Shown in pieces: positions 37,701-48,800 of a stretch of DNA of 64,000 nt (its first letter is position 1; every line of letters starts with the position of its first letter). Source of the stretch: Wuchereria bancrofti. Lineage: Eukaryota; Nematoda; Chromadorea; Rhabditida; Onchocercidae. The stretch covers positions 1,178,001 through 1,242,000 of the forward strand of contig SSBO01000004.1 in the NCBI GenBank assembly GCA_005281725.1, in the 5' to 3' direction. The notes under the pieces are model-generated. The model was not told the origin of the DNA. It saw only the letters and a program-made list of their open reading frames with translations, and did no database searches. A program made the translations under genes and the position numbers.

Positions 37701-40700
37701 CCTAATCACAAAAAATTCTTTTACTGAAAATGCGCTTAAATATTTGGATGAATTAGTTGTTAAAAAGGAATTTTCTTGGCAAGCAGACTACTATTTATCG
37801 AAAATATTGCTTCGTAAATTACTTGCCTCAAGAAAAGTTAGCGTAAGTATTACTTTATAGTCGTTCGTAAGATCTTTGTAGGATTCTAGTGAATCATTTA
37901 ACTAATTACTAAGATGCTAATTATTTCATCCTAAAGTTTTCGTAATGAGTATGATGTTTCGCGACATGTTTAAAAGTCAAATAAGACTTGTATAAATAAA
38001 TCTAGGATGAGTAGTTTTCAAATTTTAAGATCATTTGCGGAGCATTCCATAAGAATATTTTGTTTATTGTAGATACCAGAGAGACCGGTGGATGAAACAA
38101 ATCAGCGGGCATGGATTGAATGGGTTGCAGAATTGTTACCTATTACTTACGCCGGTATTAAGCCGAAACCATTTTTTAGTTTAGCATTTCTGATTGATGG
38201 TGAGCTTTCGTTAATGTTTTGATTGAATTGCTAAATATATCGCGTGTTAATTATAAAATGGAATAATTAATGCGAATAATTGAATAATTGATTCAAAAAA
38301 TAACTTTTGCTCACTCGAAATTTCCGTGCTTTTTTCAGGATATGTTAACAATTTGGATTTGGAAAGCGCGTTTGTTCTACATTTCAACGATATCCCAGAA
38401 TTTTATTTCATTGAATTTCTGGTTCTTTTCAAAATTTTCATGCGTTCAAATAGAAATAATCGAATTACGAGCTTATGTAGACACAATCCCGGGAAATACG
38501 GCAATAAGTGTGGGTTTTTAATATCCGCTTTGAAAATCAGAAACTGTTAAACTTTACCGTTATGAAGTGCTGCAATTTGTAGTGACGGTAAAAAAAAAAT
38601 CATTCTATAGATGATAGAAGCCTGCGAGAAATGATCAAATGGATATTTCGTCTCATAAATCGAGTGCAGAAATCAGGACAAGTGAATGAGGAAGCAACAC
38701 TTGACGCGAAACATCGTGTTTTACAGTGGGCAGAAGCTTATGTAGCAAATTCTAAAGTGCTCGGGACCGATGATGCGAAAGCAATGTTATGTTTATTGAG
38801 ATGGAAAGATGAACCCGGTCTGAAAGTTAGTCAAATTTCATTTTTTACAGTATCGAAATTCTCTCAAATAATTTCCTATTTTAATGTCGTTTTAATAACA
38901 TTACCTTAGTCCTTCCTTTTGTTAATCTCAGCGATTACTCGTATACAGTGTTTAAACTCTACTAAATCTTTCTATCTCTCTCTTTCACTAAGAGGCCCTT
39001 TGTAAATGCATATGGACTATGATACCTGATATGCCACAAAAGAATAAAAAAGTTCTGCTCGTCTAACAATTCACGTTTTGTTGAATTGTTTTAAAAAAAG
39101 TGAACTGTGCAAAATTTCATCTTTTGTAATCGATCCGAGGATATTGTTTTTATCTATGTGAATATTCTATACAGTTTTCGAAAGCTAATTTGCGCATAAT
39201 TACTCATTTCATGTTATATTAGAAGAGATTCTCGATAATTTCAGGATGATGAGCTAGAACGAGGAATGAATCGATTGTTTTTTGAAGTTCATCAAAAATG
39301 CGTGATACGGCCGAATGATCCAATTCTTGAAGTCACTTCACATAATTTTGTTGTAATCTAGTATCACACGACGTACTTTTATTTAGTTCAATAAAACAGT
39401 CCTTTAAAAGGACCTAAATGTTTTCATTATTTCTATAATTCTTATAACAAAGAGCACGAAATTAACTTAAAAAATATTTCATCTTTTGAAATCATTGGGT
39501 TTAAGGTGATAGAAAAATGGATTCCCTGTGGAAAAAGTACAGAGGAAATAGAAGAGTATTTGAATCACCTTCCTCCATCTCGCGCATCTCAAGTGAAAGT
39601 GTATAAGCCAACCCGATTATTGCAGTACAAACCGGTAGCACTATTGCCCATTACTGTCCACTATTGTTCAATCTTTTTTGTAAAATTTTCAAGATCAAAT
39701 AAGAAATACATTCATCAGAGAATAATTTATAGCCAATATATGAATATAATATCTTTTCCCTTTGTTCATTAATATTACAATTTAGGCTCGTCATGATGAA
39801 CAGACGCCATGGGAACGATGCCAAATGAATAAGTTTTTAAATGAAACTGCTGACTATCATTGCTGTGGAGGAGCCAGCAGGATGCGGAATAGGCCAACAT
39901 CCGGACCGGGTATGTTTGGTTACGCACGGCCAATGTATGTGTGGAGTACCGGTGGCGTAAAACTGATGCCATTTTCGGCCCTGAAGAATAAATATGAAGA
40001 TGTGGTATGTTCTGCTTCATTGTCATATTGTATGAAGTTTATTACTCAACTTTCTACTTCTTTAGAATTATGTTCGAAACAGAGTTGTTCTCTCAAACTC
40101 AAATGTTTAGAGTGACTTCTGCGGTAATATTTGATATTATAGCCCTCAGATATATCAAAACTAAACAGAAAAAAAAGACTTCCATTCGATTTACAAGCAG
40201 AAGTTGGCAGTATATGGCAAGATACTCCATCTGCACTTCATAATTCTCATTGTCGACTGATACGAAAAAGAAATACTTCCAGCCAGTCAGTGAATCTTCC
40301 GGTATCGCGTGATCGCGACAATGGTAGGAATTTCACGGATTCATGTAAATTAGAAATTTTCAATGTTCATTACATTATATTTTCCTCTTAAAAACTTCTT
40401 TACCTTGCTATAGAAATTTGAATAGGGCGAACAAACACTTTGAAATTTAGAAATATTTCGAATGGAAATACCGTATGATCCATTTGTTGTCATGCCAATA
40501 GATGCTTTTGATCTTGAACTGGATTTTGGTGCCAGTGCAGGTAAAGCATTCATTACTTCTTTTGTTTTATAGATTTTTTGCAGATTCCGTCTTTTTTAAT
40601 AATTTGATAAAGAAAAAAATGCGCCTGACAGATGATACTTCGTAAGCAGTGCCAGGAATTGATAATATACACCTTATGTTGGAAATTTAAAATGAAATAT

Positions 40701-42482
40701 GTCTGCTTACATTTTACTTTCTCACCAGATATTTGCTACATGTACTTCTTTTACCTTTTCAGCTAATTTTAAAGGTACTATCGATATGCGGCGTTCTTAC
40801 TCGCTTCCATGCGATTTGTCAAATTTAAATTTGCGGACCAAAAAAATAGTACCCAGAAGTAAGTAGATCAAGAACTTTTTTAGTAGGACTCGTTGACATT
40901 TTTGTGTTCTCTGCTTTTTCATCTTTAAAAGATAAATCCTCCATCTATTTTTTAAGGTACTTAATTTTAAAAATATGTAAGCATCTTACTATCTCATCCA
41001 GTTTATATTTAGGATTAGCACGGCAAAAGATGGTAAAAGTCCGAAAAGAAAAGTCCAAGCAATGGCAACAAAGAACGAAAAAAAGAACTGCTAATTTAAA
41101 GGAAAACGTTCCGATTAGACGTTTTGATACGGCAAGTTCATTTAACTGATATGTTATCAATGTTGAAAACCATCCTGAATTATTTTTCTTCTTTCTTGCA
41201 GTGAATTACTTTATTTTCATGAATTTCTTTATTGTAGAAAAATTAGCATATATCTTTACCTGCAGTTCATGCATAGGTTAATTAATATCATTACTACTTA
41301 TATACTACTTCCAGGAGGAAAAATACGTCAAGAAGGAACGTACAGTGTTCCATCCATTTCTCGAAAATATTGGATCATGTAGCATTTGCGGATTAACGGA
41401 TCACACTGAAGAATTCTGTCCAGACACGCCAAAGTAATCATTTGAATTTCTTTTATTCTATACATATGATTCACAGTATCAGACTATACGTTAAAAAGTT
41501 ATTAATTGCAAAATATAATTGCTTATCGAGATTAATTCTCGTCATTAAATTAATTGTTCCCGTTCTAATTCTATTCCGAACCCATGCTTAATTCTATCCT
41601 ACATTTCTGTTTCATACTGTAATACATTAAATTGCTTTTTTTTCTAAATTTACTGAGAAATTGTTTAATTTTAGTTATTCAAATCTCGTGAAGAGACTGA
41701 TGCCAGTGACATACAAATGGACAATCAAAAAGGAAAAAGCATTTGAGAATTTTCATCGTCAAGATTCCTGGGGATCCTTTGGCGATGAAGATCATTGAAA
41801 TATTCGATCTGTCCTGATTTTTGTTCGTTCTTTTTTCTTGAAATAAATGGTAAGATAGGAAACGGTTGTTTTATCCGTGTTTCATTTGTTGCACACTTTT
41901 TTTTTCAGAAACTCAAAAAAATTCTAAAGAAAATTCAAAATCAAGTTTATCTGCGAAACTGTTAACTTATGGTACATGTCTTTTGTATTTTGCTATATGA
42001 TTATTTTACATCATAAGCTTAATTTATAGTTTGCATTAACTAAGGGAGAACTTTTAATTCCTTCATTTTACATGATTTTTGTTCTTGTAGTTGTTACGTT
42101 TTGTTTTACTGATTCATTTCCTAAGCAAAATGAATTTTGTTCGAATAAATGTTAGTCTTTTTCCCTTTTTTAAATTATATGCCCGCAAGTTCAACTTTGT
42201 CAATAAATTTTACATCAAATTCTCGAAAATTTCCAGTATGAAAGTACTTCGGCGTTCCCACTGAAACGGAAAAGTAGGTGTATTCATTTAATATTTACAC
42301 TGTTATTTCTAGTTAGTGGTGATATGGCGTCAAGTGCCACATATTTGTCAGTTTTCGAGAGATTTCCCTTAAGCAGTTATAATGAATACCGAGAAGCCGG
42401 AACTGCAACTGTAGTTGGAATTCCTGCCGTTGATCACTTTTTCGATTTATGCAGTCATTTGGAGTATTTTGTCGGGAAATAA
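31765..42482 (+). CDS. Large unrecognised protein with C-terminal CCHC zinc knuckle
   Basis: I do not recognise the protein. In-phase exons include 31765-31819, 32277-32819, 33448-33895, 34105 onwards, 34506 to about 34620, 34702-34869, 35106-35198, 35386-35462, 35523-35589, 35679-35843, 36106-36219, 36556-36712, 37074-37171, 37243 to about 37379, about 37414-37580, 37664-37842, 38073-38199, 38611-38825, 39506-39634, 39786-40004, 41013-41131, 41315-41433 and 41675-41798. The N-terminal 400 or so residues are polar, acidic and likely disordered. The middle is helical, without transmembrane segments or catalytic motif seen. A basic stretch (RRSYSLP, then Lys/Arg-rich) precedes CSICGLTDHTEEFC (41378-41419), a C-x2-C-x4-H-x4-C knuckle that suggests nucleic-acid binding. 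The intron after 41131 needs a GC donor (ACG, GCAAGT). The stop at 41796-41798 has its own poly(A) signal; a second ending at 42482 is possible. It could be two genes. Confidence 0.6.
41378..41419 (+). other. CCHC zinc-knuckle motif
   Basis: Fourteen codons give C-x2-C-x4-H-x4-C exactly. This is the retroviral-type zinc knuckle, also found in many cellular RNA-binding proteins. No polymerase, integrase or gag-like sequence is nearby, so this is a domain of the host gene rather than an element. Confidence 0.8.
41842..41847 (+). promoter_or_regulatory. AATAAA signal of the short isoform
   Basis: It lies 44 bases after the stop at 41798 of the zinc-knuckle gene, which supports a genuine 3' end here. 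Confidence 0.45.
41913..42482 (+). CDS. Alternative terminal exons of the zinc-knuckle gene (or a separate small gene)
   Basis: After a TTTTTTTTCAG acceptor an exon begins near 41911 (TQKNSKENSKSSLSAK). It ends at a GT donor in phase 1 and continues after TATTTCTAG near 42312 with about 57 codons (FERFPLSSYNEY, later HFFDLCSHLEYF) to TAA at 42480-42482. The first exon requires an upstream phase-1 donor, and CATC|GTCAAG at 41757, inside the exon that otherwise ends at 41798, supplies one. This gives a second C-terminus that keeps the zinc knuckle. No family is recognised. Confidence 0.45.
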
Positions 42483-42490
42483 TAAATAAA
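42481..42490 (+). promoter_or_regulatory. Overlapping AATAAA signals of the long isoform
   Basis: Two overlapping AATAAA hexamers directly at and after the stop codon at 42480-42482. They are very close to the stop, and short 3' UTRs are common in nematodes. Confidence 0.4.
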
Positions 42491-44419
42491 GAGACAGAAA
42501 TAGTCTGACAGACTATGACACGGTGGCGTTTACTTAATCAATTTCCACTGCTTTTATTCAATATTCAAAATCAATTTTAAGGTTATAGAATTGATGTTTT
42601 AATAGTGATGCAATCATAGTCGATTGTTCGTTCAATTGTTTTACCTTACTTTCATAAAATTAAACATTAGTCAACGTAAGAAATCCTTAACAGCGGAGTA
42701 AGGTTGATAAGAAGAATGAATAATTCAAAAGTAGAAATGAATATTTCAAAAAAGATGAACAAATTCACTGCATAAAACGGTTACACTACAGTAAATAACT
42801 GAAAAAGTTTTTCGTAAAATGGTCGTTCAATTAAACTAGATGAAGAAATTAAAAAGAAATTTCTCTATCCACAGTTGTTGGCACAAAAAGAGGTCTAATA
42901 ACGTGTTTAAAGTCACTGTCACTTGCTCAATGTGTTATGACAATGGCACCATGTTAAATGAAATGAAATAATTGATTTTTACAAAGATATTTTACCCTGA
43001 CATGTTTATTTAAAAAAGTTATGGAGTAGTTGTTTACTCACAGGATGCATATTTGTGATGCTTACCAGATTAGCAGTATAAAACAATAGAAAATAAAGAT
43101 TAGTATCAAATAAACTAATATATCATTTTTATTGTTTTTGCTTCGCAGCATCAAAGTATTTGAGCTGATAACCAGTTTGCGCTATAACGGCAGTTCTTGA
43201 TATAAAAGAGTTCATCGTACTGTTTGTCAAGATCTTATCTCATGGTGGTTATTCAGCTATCGCTCCATTCCTTTGTTCTATTCTCGATGTTAATGGTCCT
43301 TGATAAGACGTGCGTAGATTGGCCAAATATCCCAGCTCTACTTTGGCCAAAATTGCTGGATTCGAAGTGAAACGATTCAGCAAGAAGAACCGAAGGTTTT
43401 CATTTATACTTCCATTAACTTTTTAGATCAAAAGATAGTGCTGACCCGACACATTTAATAACATTAGACAAGCAGAAATCTGGAATGATACAGAAATAAA
43501 TTGCTTAGCACTCTTAGAGATTAATTATGCTCCAAAAACTTGGGTGAGAAAGAAGAGTAGTTAATGATACGATCCTCTCTTAATGATAAGTAGTTCAACT
43601 TACTGTGAAATGAGACTCTTCATCTGGTTAACATTTGATGCGATGCAATTCTGAGGCGAATAATGACTTTTTGCTCCACATCAGATGATCATTGGTGAAA
43701 CAAAATCGCTGTGATTGAAAGAGAACTGAAGTTGCGACTGACAATATTTTCTGATCATATTGACTAGTACATACTGAGATCATTCGGATATCAGGCCAGT
43801 TCTGGAAACGTATTTGAAGAGTTGAAAAAATCAAGGTAATAAATTGATTTTGAGTTATTGATCAAAAGTGATAGCTACAGCGCACGCAAATTCAGGATTA
43901 TATCATTCACTCGCCATTAGGCAATAGGATGTCATCTGAAAAGGAAATAATGTCAACCCAAAGGAAAAAGTTGCCACATATCGCAATTCAATTTCTAAAA
44001 TTTCTAAATGTTCATATTGTAGACATTGGCTTTTAAGAGAATTTTTTGATCGTTGATCAAAAGTTGAATGACCAATATCTGACAAATAGCAATACAAATG
44101 GAAGGTTCCATTTTCTCATTTTCCAATTCTGCCATTTTCTTGTTCTTCTTTCAGGTTTTATTAAAATCCATTTTAGAATGCATTAAAAAATGTTATTATG
44201 ATGGAAATAAATTATGTTTTACAGTCATCTTCCTTATATATCTATTCGTTAATTAATATTATATTATTATGGTTGTATGCATCAACTTCAATTTCATCTA
44301 CAACAAACTTTTATGTCTTCTTTTCTAAACTGATATTTTTTCTTTCTTCTCTAATTTTGTAAAAAATTCATTCTGTTATTTTATTTTTCATTCTTTCAAC
44401 AGCAGGATGAAAAGTTGTA

Positions 44420-44734
44420 ATGATGAGTTCAAAAAATAATGACGTTGTTTGTAAAACATTTGAAGTTTCTTCTTCTAATGAACAATGCACCGCCATTAAG
44501 GTTTCGATGGAAAAAGTACAATTCTCTTCACCGGTTGTATTGTCTATTGTATCAAGAAGAAAGTTAATTGAATACTTATATTTATCAAATGCATACTTTC
44601 ATCATTTCTTCATGTCATCCACCACAATTTATTTCTTCTTTTCTCTTTTTTCAATCATACATGCAAATAATGAATGTTTCCAATATTTTCCTCATCTTTT
44701 ATCTATTGCATACATGCCTGTGCTATTTTTGTGA
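44420..44734 (+). CDS. Doubtful ORF, N-terminal half protein-like
   Basis: The first 50 codons have balanced polar composition (SSKNNDVVCKTFEV, then KVSMEKVQFSSPVVL). The rest turns into a hydrophobic, Phe/Tyr-rich string typical of translated AT-rich DNA, so if real it would splice before about 44570. Family unknown. Part of it (QFSSPVVL) recurs 380 bases downstream in a decayed copy. Confidence 0.18.
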   Translation: MMSSKNNDVVCKTFEVSSSNEQCTAIKVSMEKVQFSSPVVLSIVSRRKLIEYLYLSNAYFHHFFMSSTTIYFFFSLFSIIHANNECFQYFPHLLSIAYMPVLFL

Positions 44735-44925
44735 GTGAGCTGAATTCGCTGATAAAGACAAATAATTAATCGAACTTTGGGAAGGCGAATAATTATATGG
44801 AAATAGTACTGTTATTTTCATTTTTAAGTTTTCATGCTTTTTGAATTAAACGGAAGGATTTACATGGAATTAAGTGAATTTCTAACCAATGATTTTAATC
44901 AATTCTCTTCACTGGTTGTACTCAA
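44519..44925. repeat. Pair of similar segments about 385 bp apart
   Basis: AATTCTCTTCACCGGTTGTA near 44521 is matched at 18 of 20 positions by AATTCTCTTCACTGGTTGTA-type sequence near 44903, in the same orientation. The flanks match less well. It may be a small tandem or segmental duplication that includes part of the doubtful frame. Confidence 0.4.
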
Positions 44926-45584
44926 CGAAAACAAAAAATTTAGCATGAATTTTATAGCTTAATTTAACAATTTCAACCAATGCTTAGCGATTCTTTATCA
45001 GTAAATCAAAATAACTAATTCGGGCTGCATACTTACATATTCTTCATTTTATCAATTCATCTCGTTAATCTCTTTGATTTTCCTGAGGAGAATATTTCTT
45101 TTCCATTAAAAACTTCTCTTCCTTCTTTGATTACTAAAAAGTTTTTTTCTTTTTAAACTATTTCTATGATTATATCAGTGTTGTTAATAGGAGTAAAAGA
45201 TGACAAACGCGCGGAAATCAATTCATCTTCTGTGTACTGCTGATATCTAATTCCTTAAACAGGTTCAGCAAGGTTTCCCCGACTTTAATGTTACAGAAGC
45301 TGGTTCCAGTTAAACTAAGAGTGTCAAGTGTCTATATATTATATTGCGCATTATTCTATATTTGGATGATAGGAAAAGAAAAAATGAGAAAAAAATAATA
45401 TGTCTTGTCGGTCTATTTTGTCTTAAATCGAGTTATTTACATTCATAATTTACACATACTTCATTATTAAGATTTATTTCATATTTCAGTTGTTTTAGGA
45501 TATTAATATCTCCTATATTTGTAGTTGTGAACGTGGGACATTTGACAGTGAAATGACTGTGAATAGACTAGACATACTTATATC

Positions 45585-45688
45585 AAAATAGCTTAAGGCT
45601 TATATTATATCTAAATAAATAGCTTGAGACTTATAGTTAAAATAAATAGTTTGAGGCTTGTATTTTTCTAATAAATAGCTTGAGGCTA
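45585..45688. repeat. Four-copy minisatellite, unit about 28 bp
   Basis: AAATAGCTTRAGRCTTRTA followed by a variable AT-rich spacer occurs four times, starting near 45585, 45613, 45640 and 45670; the last copy is truncated. Copies differ at a few positions (TTAAGG, TTGAGA, TTGAGG). It lies about 170 bp upstream of the PTR start codon. Confidence 0.75.
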
Positions 45689-45860
45689 AATTGTTTGCTC
45701 ATAAATGAAGTATGCAATATGTGATAGTCAAGAAAATAAACGTTTGCTTTACTTCGTTACGGAATTTAAAAATATTCAAATCAAGAAGTTCACGACTTTC
45801 AATTGTTTTTTTGAAAATGTTGATGAGAAGGAATGAGCTATAAATTTTTCTAAAACAAAA

Positions 45861-48800
45861 ATGCTATCACAGGGAAAGATGCTGCCAAAAAAAGGCGCTA
45901 ATGCGAAAACACACTCAGAAGACACTATTTTTGTACAGTATCTCAAACGATTTTTCAGGTAGATACCTTTAAAATTTAATCGTCGCTCTTTATATTGTAA
46001 CAGTAAGTAATTATACTACTCTATCAATACGATTAATTTGCATAATTTTACTAGAGTTAATAGGATTAAAAGTAATGCTGCTACAATTATGTTCTGATTA
46101 GTTTAAATTCAGAGGTAACTCAAAACTAAATGGTTTTCATAAAATAACCTGGCAAAGAAATCAATTTCTTCTAGAATTTAGATCTCTCACAAAGATTTAT
46201 TGACCATCTATGATAATTACTCGTTTCCAGGTTAACTGGCAGAAACGTTGCAGCTAGGCCTTATTTCTTCATTTTCATTTGTTTATTTATTACTGTGCTG
46301 AGTTCATCCTCTATTTTATTAACTAAAATGACTAACAATGTTACTGATTTTACACCAAAAGATGCACGAGCGCTCAGAGAATTAAAGGTATGATAATTGT
46401 TTTCACAAATATTTACTATTTTTAAGGAATTTCAAGGCCGGAAAATTTTCATTTACCTATCTTTAAATGCCAGAATCTAAAAACAGTTCATTCTTTTACT
46501 GCTCCATCTAATGAATTCTAAAAAAGTGAAATCAGTATCGATGACTTTTCTAACCACAAACTGTCAAAAACATCTACGAAAAATGTTTAATATTACTGAT
46601 ATATCTCAATTGTTACTGTATAAAACTAAAGTATAATCAGCAACAAATTGTTTACGATCATCTCAAGAGTTTCTTTTTGGTTTTAAATTTTTAAAACACA
46701 TCTAAAGTGTCATCTTCCCTTTTCACACCACCTCTTCCTAATTTTAAAATAACCAGGTAAACCCAAACAATTTCTGGAACATATTTGACATACTTTGATA
46801 TTGAATTCAGTACTGCATAGTGATTTCTATATTTTTTTTGCAGATTTACAATGATTTTTTTGGCCAAAAAGGTTACCCGATTGTTGTTTTTGTATTCATA
46901 ACTGCGAAAGACAGCGGTTCAATGCTAGGCGTGGCGCAGCTCAATGAAACTGTCAAGGTAACTTACTATAAAGTATGGAAAGTGGGAACTGATTGGCATG
47001 TTAAAACTAACTTAATAGAGCACTACAAAATACCTGCTTTAACAGTATTATCTTTCGAGAAGGAAATTTATTGTCTTTCACTTATTTGAACTTTGCCAAA
47101 TTACTTAAAGAAGTTAAAATTAAGAGTGAAAATAGTATAGAGTAGAAAAAAATGAAATCAAAACTATTGTAAAATTGATGGTTGGAAGAAAATTGCAAAA
47201 TTATTTAATGGCTGGAAGAAAATTATTCTTCAATTTTTAAATTTGAACCAAAGAGTGGATTAAGAACATCATTATATGAGTACTGTCATGAAATGTTCAT
47301 TCTCACATGCACTATTCCCACAATAACTTCATTAATTTCAGTTGCTTGATTTAATTGTCAATAATGTAGAAATAAGGAATGAACAAATGAATGAAACACG
47401 CATTTTCGCACAGTTTTGCACAAGCTTTTGTGAAGCAAACGAACCAGTTCGGAATGTTTATGTATGTTTAGATATTCATTTTACTTTTGACAAACTCTAA
47501 CTCTTAACTAATTTCATGTAATTTTAACTGTAGAATAGCCTCATGATAAATGAACAATTTAATGGGACTTCGGCGCAAATTGATCTTGCTTATCCAGTAA
47601 GCACCATTCTCGGCCAACGATTTCGCATCGATGACAATTTCTTTGGTGTACAAGTGAGTTTTTCATATTTTTTGAAAATTAAATTGCACTAAGATCATCC
47701 TATTATGGATTCATTATATCTCAGATATCATTAATCTACTTTATTTATTACTGTTAAATCTGACTTAAACATTTTAAACTGCCTTATAAAAACAGCAGCG
47801 GTTGGGATATGATACTGATTCGTGAGATAATCAAGGGAGTAAGAAGCAATTTATGGGTAGAAATTATGTAGTTAGCACTGTTCACAATCTGATGAACAAG
47901 CGAATGAAATGAGAAAATTGAGGATTTGCCAACTTCTAATACTGATTTTACCTGATATAGATCGGGAAAAGGAATAGCTTGCTGGGTGCTCGTTTGGTGT
48001 TACTGCAATTTCGAGCTATACTTCAAGGTGATATTGATAGTACCGGTGCTGAACGATACGAAATGGCAGTCAACAATTTCATACAAAAGTACGTTGAAAT
48101 TTTGCCCTTGTTGAAACTTTTTTAAAATCAATTATAATTTCTTGCGTTTTTCGTAAAAATAAATTTATTATTAGCATCAGAAACAAATAAAAATCGATTT
48201 ATTCTGAGATGTAAAGTAAAAGTATTCCCGAGAAGCTTTATCAAACTATATCATAACCATTGTCTCAATGAAAATCTCGCACAGAAGGTTTAACTCGCGT
48301 TTCTCTCTCGTTCAGCATTATATATATATATATATTTCAACAAATTGGAATTAAAATTTCCTAAAAAGTTAAGAGCTGTTTAACTCAAAAACAAAGCAAT
48401 GAGATGTCAAAATCGATTGATATAAAATGAAATCGTATTTTTATGTTTAAAAGCAGGAATGTTTACGGAAACAGTCATCAATATTTCAGATACATCATTT
48501 TTCGGACTTATTTGCAAAATTAAACTTAACTGAGAAGTTATAAACTTCAGAAATTTTACGTCGAATATAATTAATGCTGTTACAATGTCATCAACACTTA
48601 TAACAGCTGAAATTGTGCGTGCCGGCATTAGTTTATTACCATTCACTGCAATCGGATTCATTATCATGTGTATATTTTCAACCGTAACAACAATTGTCAG
48701 TTCTGTGCTAGTTTCGCAATTTCACTATTTGCAGGTGAAGTAGCAGAATTCCGAAAAAAATTTAGAACATAGGAACTAATGATTTTTTCATTTTCTGTAA

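Larger units (their letters stand above)
42491..45860. other. Intergenic, 3.4 kb
   Basis: No firm gene. It holds a doubtful frame at 44420-44734, a short duplicated segment (near 44519 and 44902) and a four-copy minisatellite (45585-45688). Minus-strand frames at 43628-43834 and 43903-44097 have no splice context or family match. The right end should contain the PTR promoter. Confidence 0.4.

Noticed and set aside
41378..41419. Zinc knuckle taken as a retrotransposon gag remnant
   Set aside because: It sits within a spliced multi-exon host gene, and no protease, polymerase, integrase or terminal repeats are nearby.
43190..43340. Possible tRNA-like segment
   Set aside because: No convincing cloverleaf with A and B boxes could be formed by eye; no tRNA is called anywhere in the window.
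48317..48337. (TA)n run as a functional element
   Set aside because: A short dinucleotide repeat inside a PTR intron; no evidence of function.
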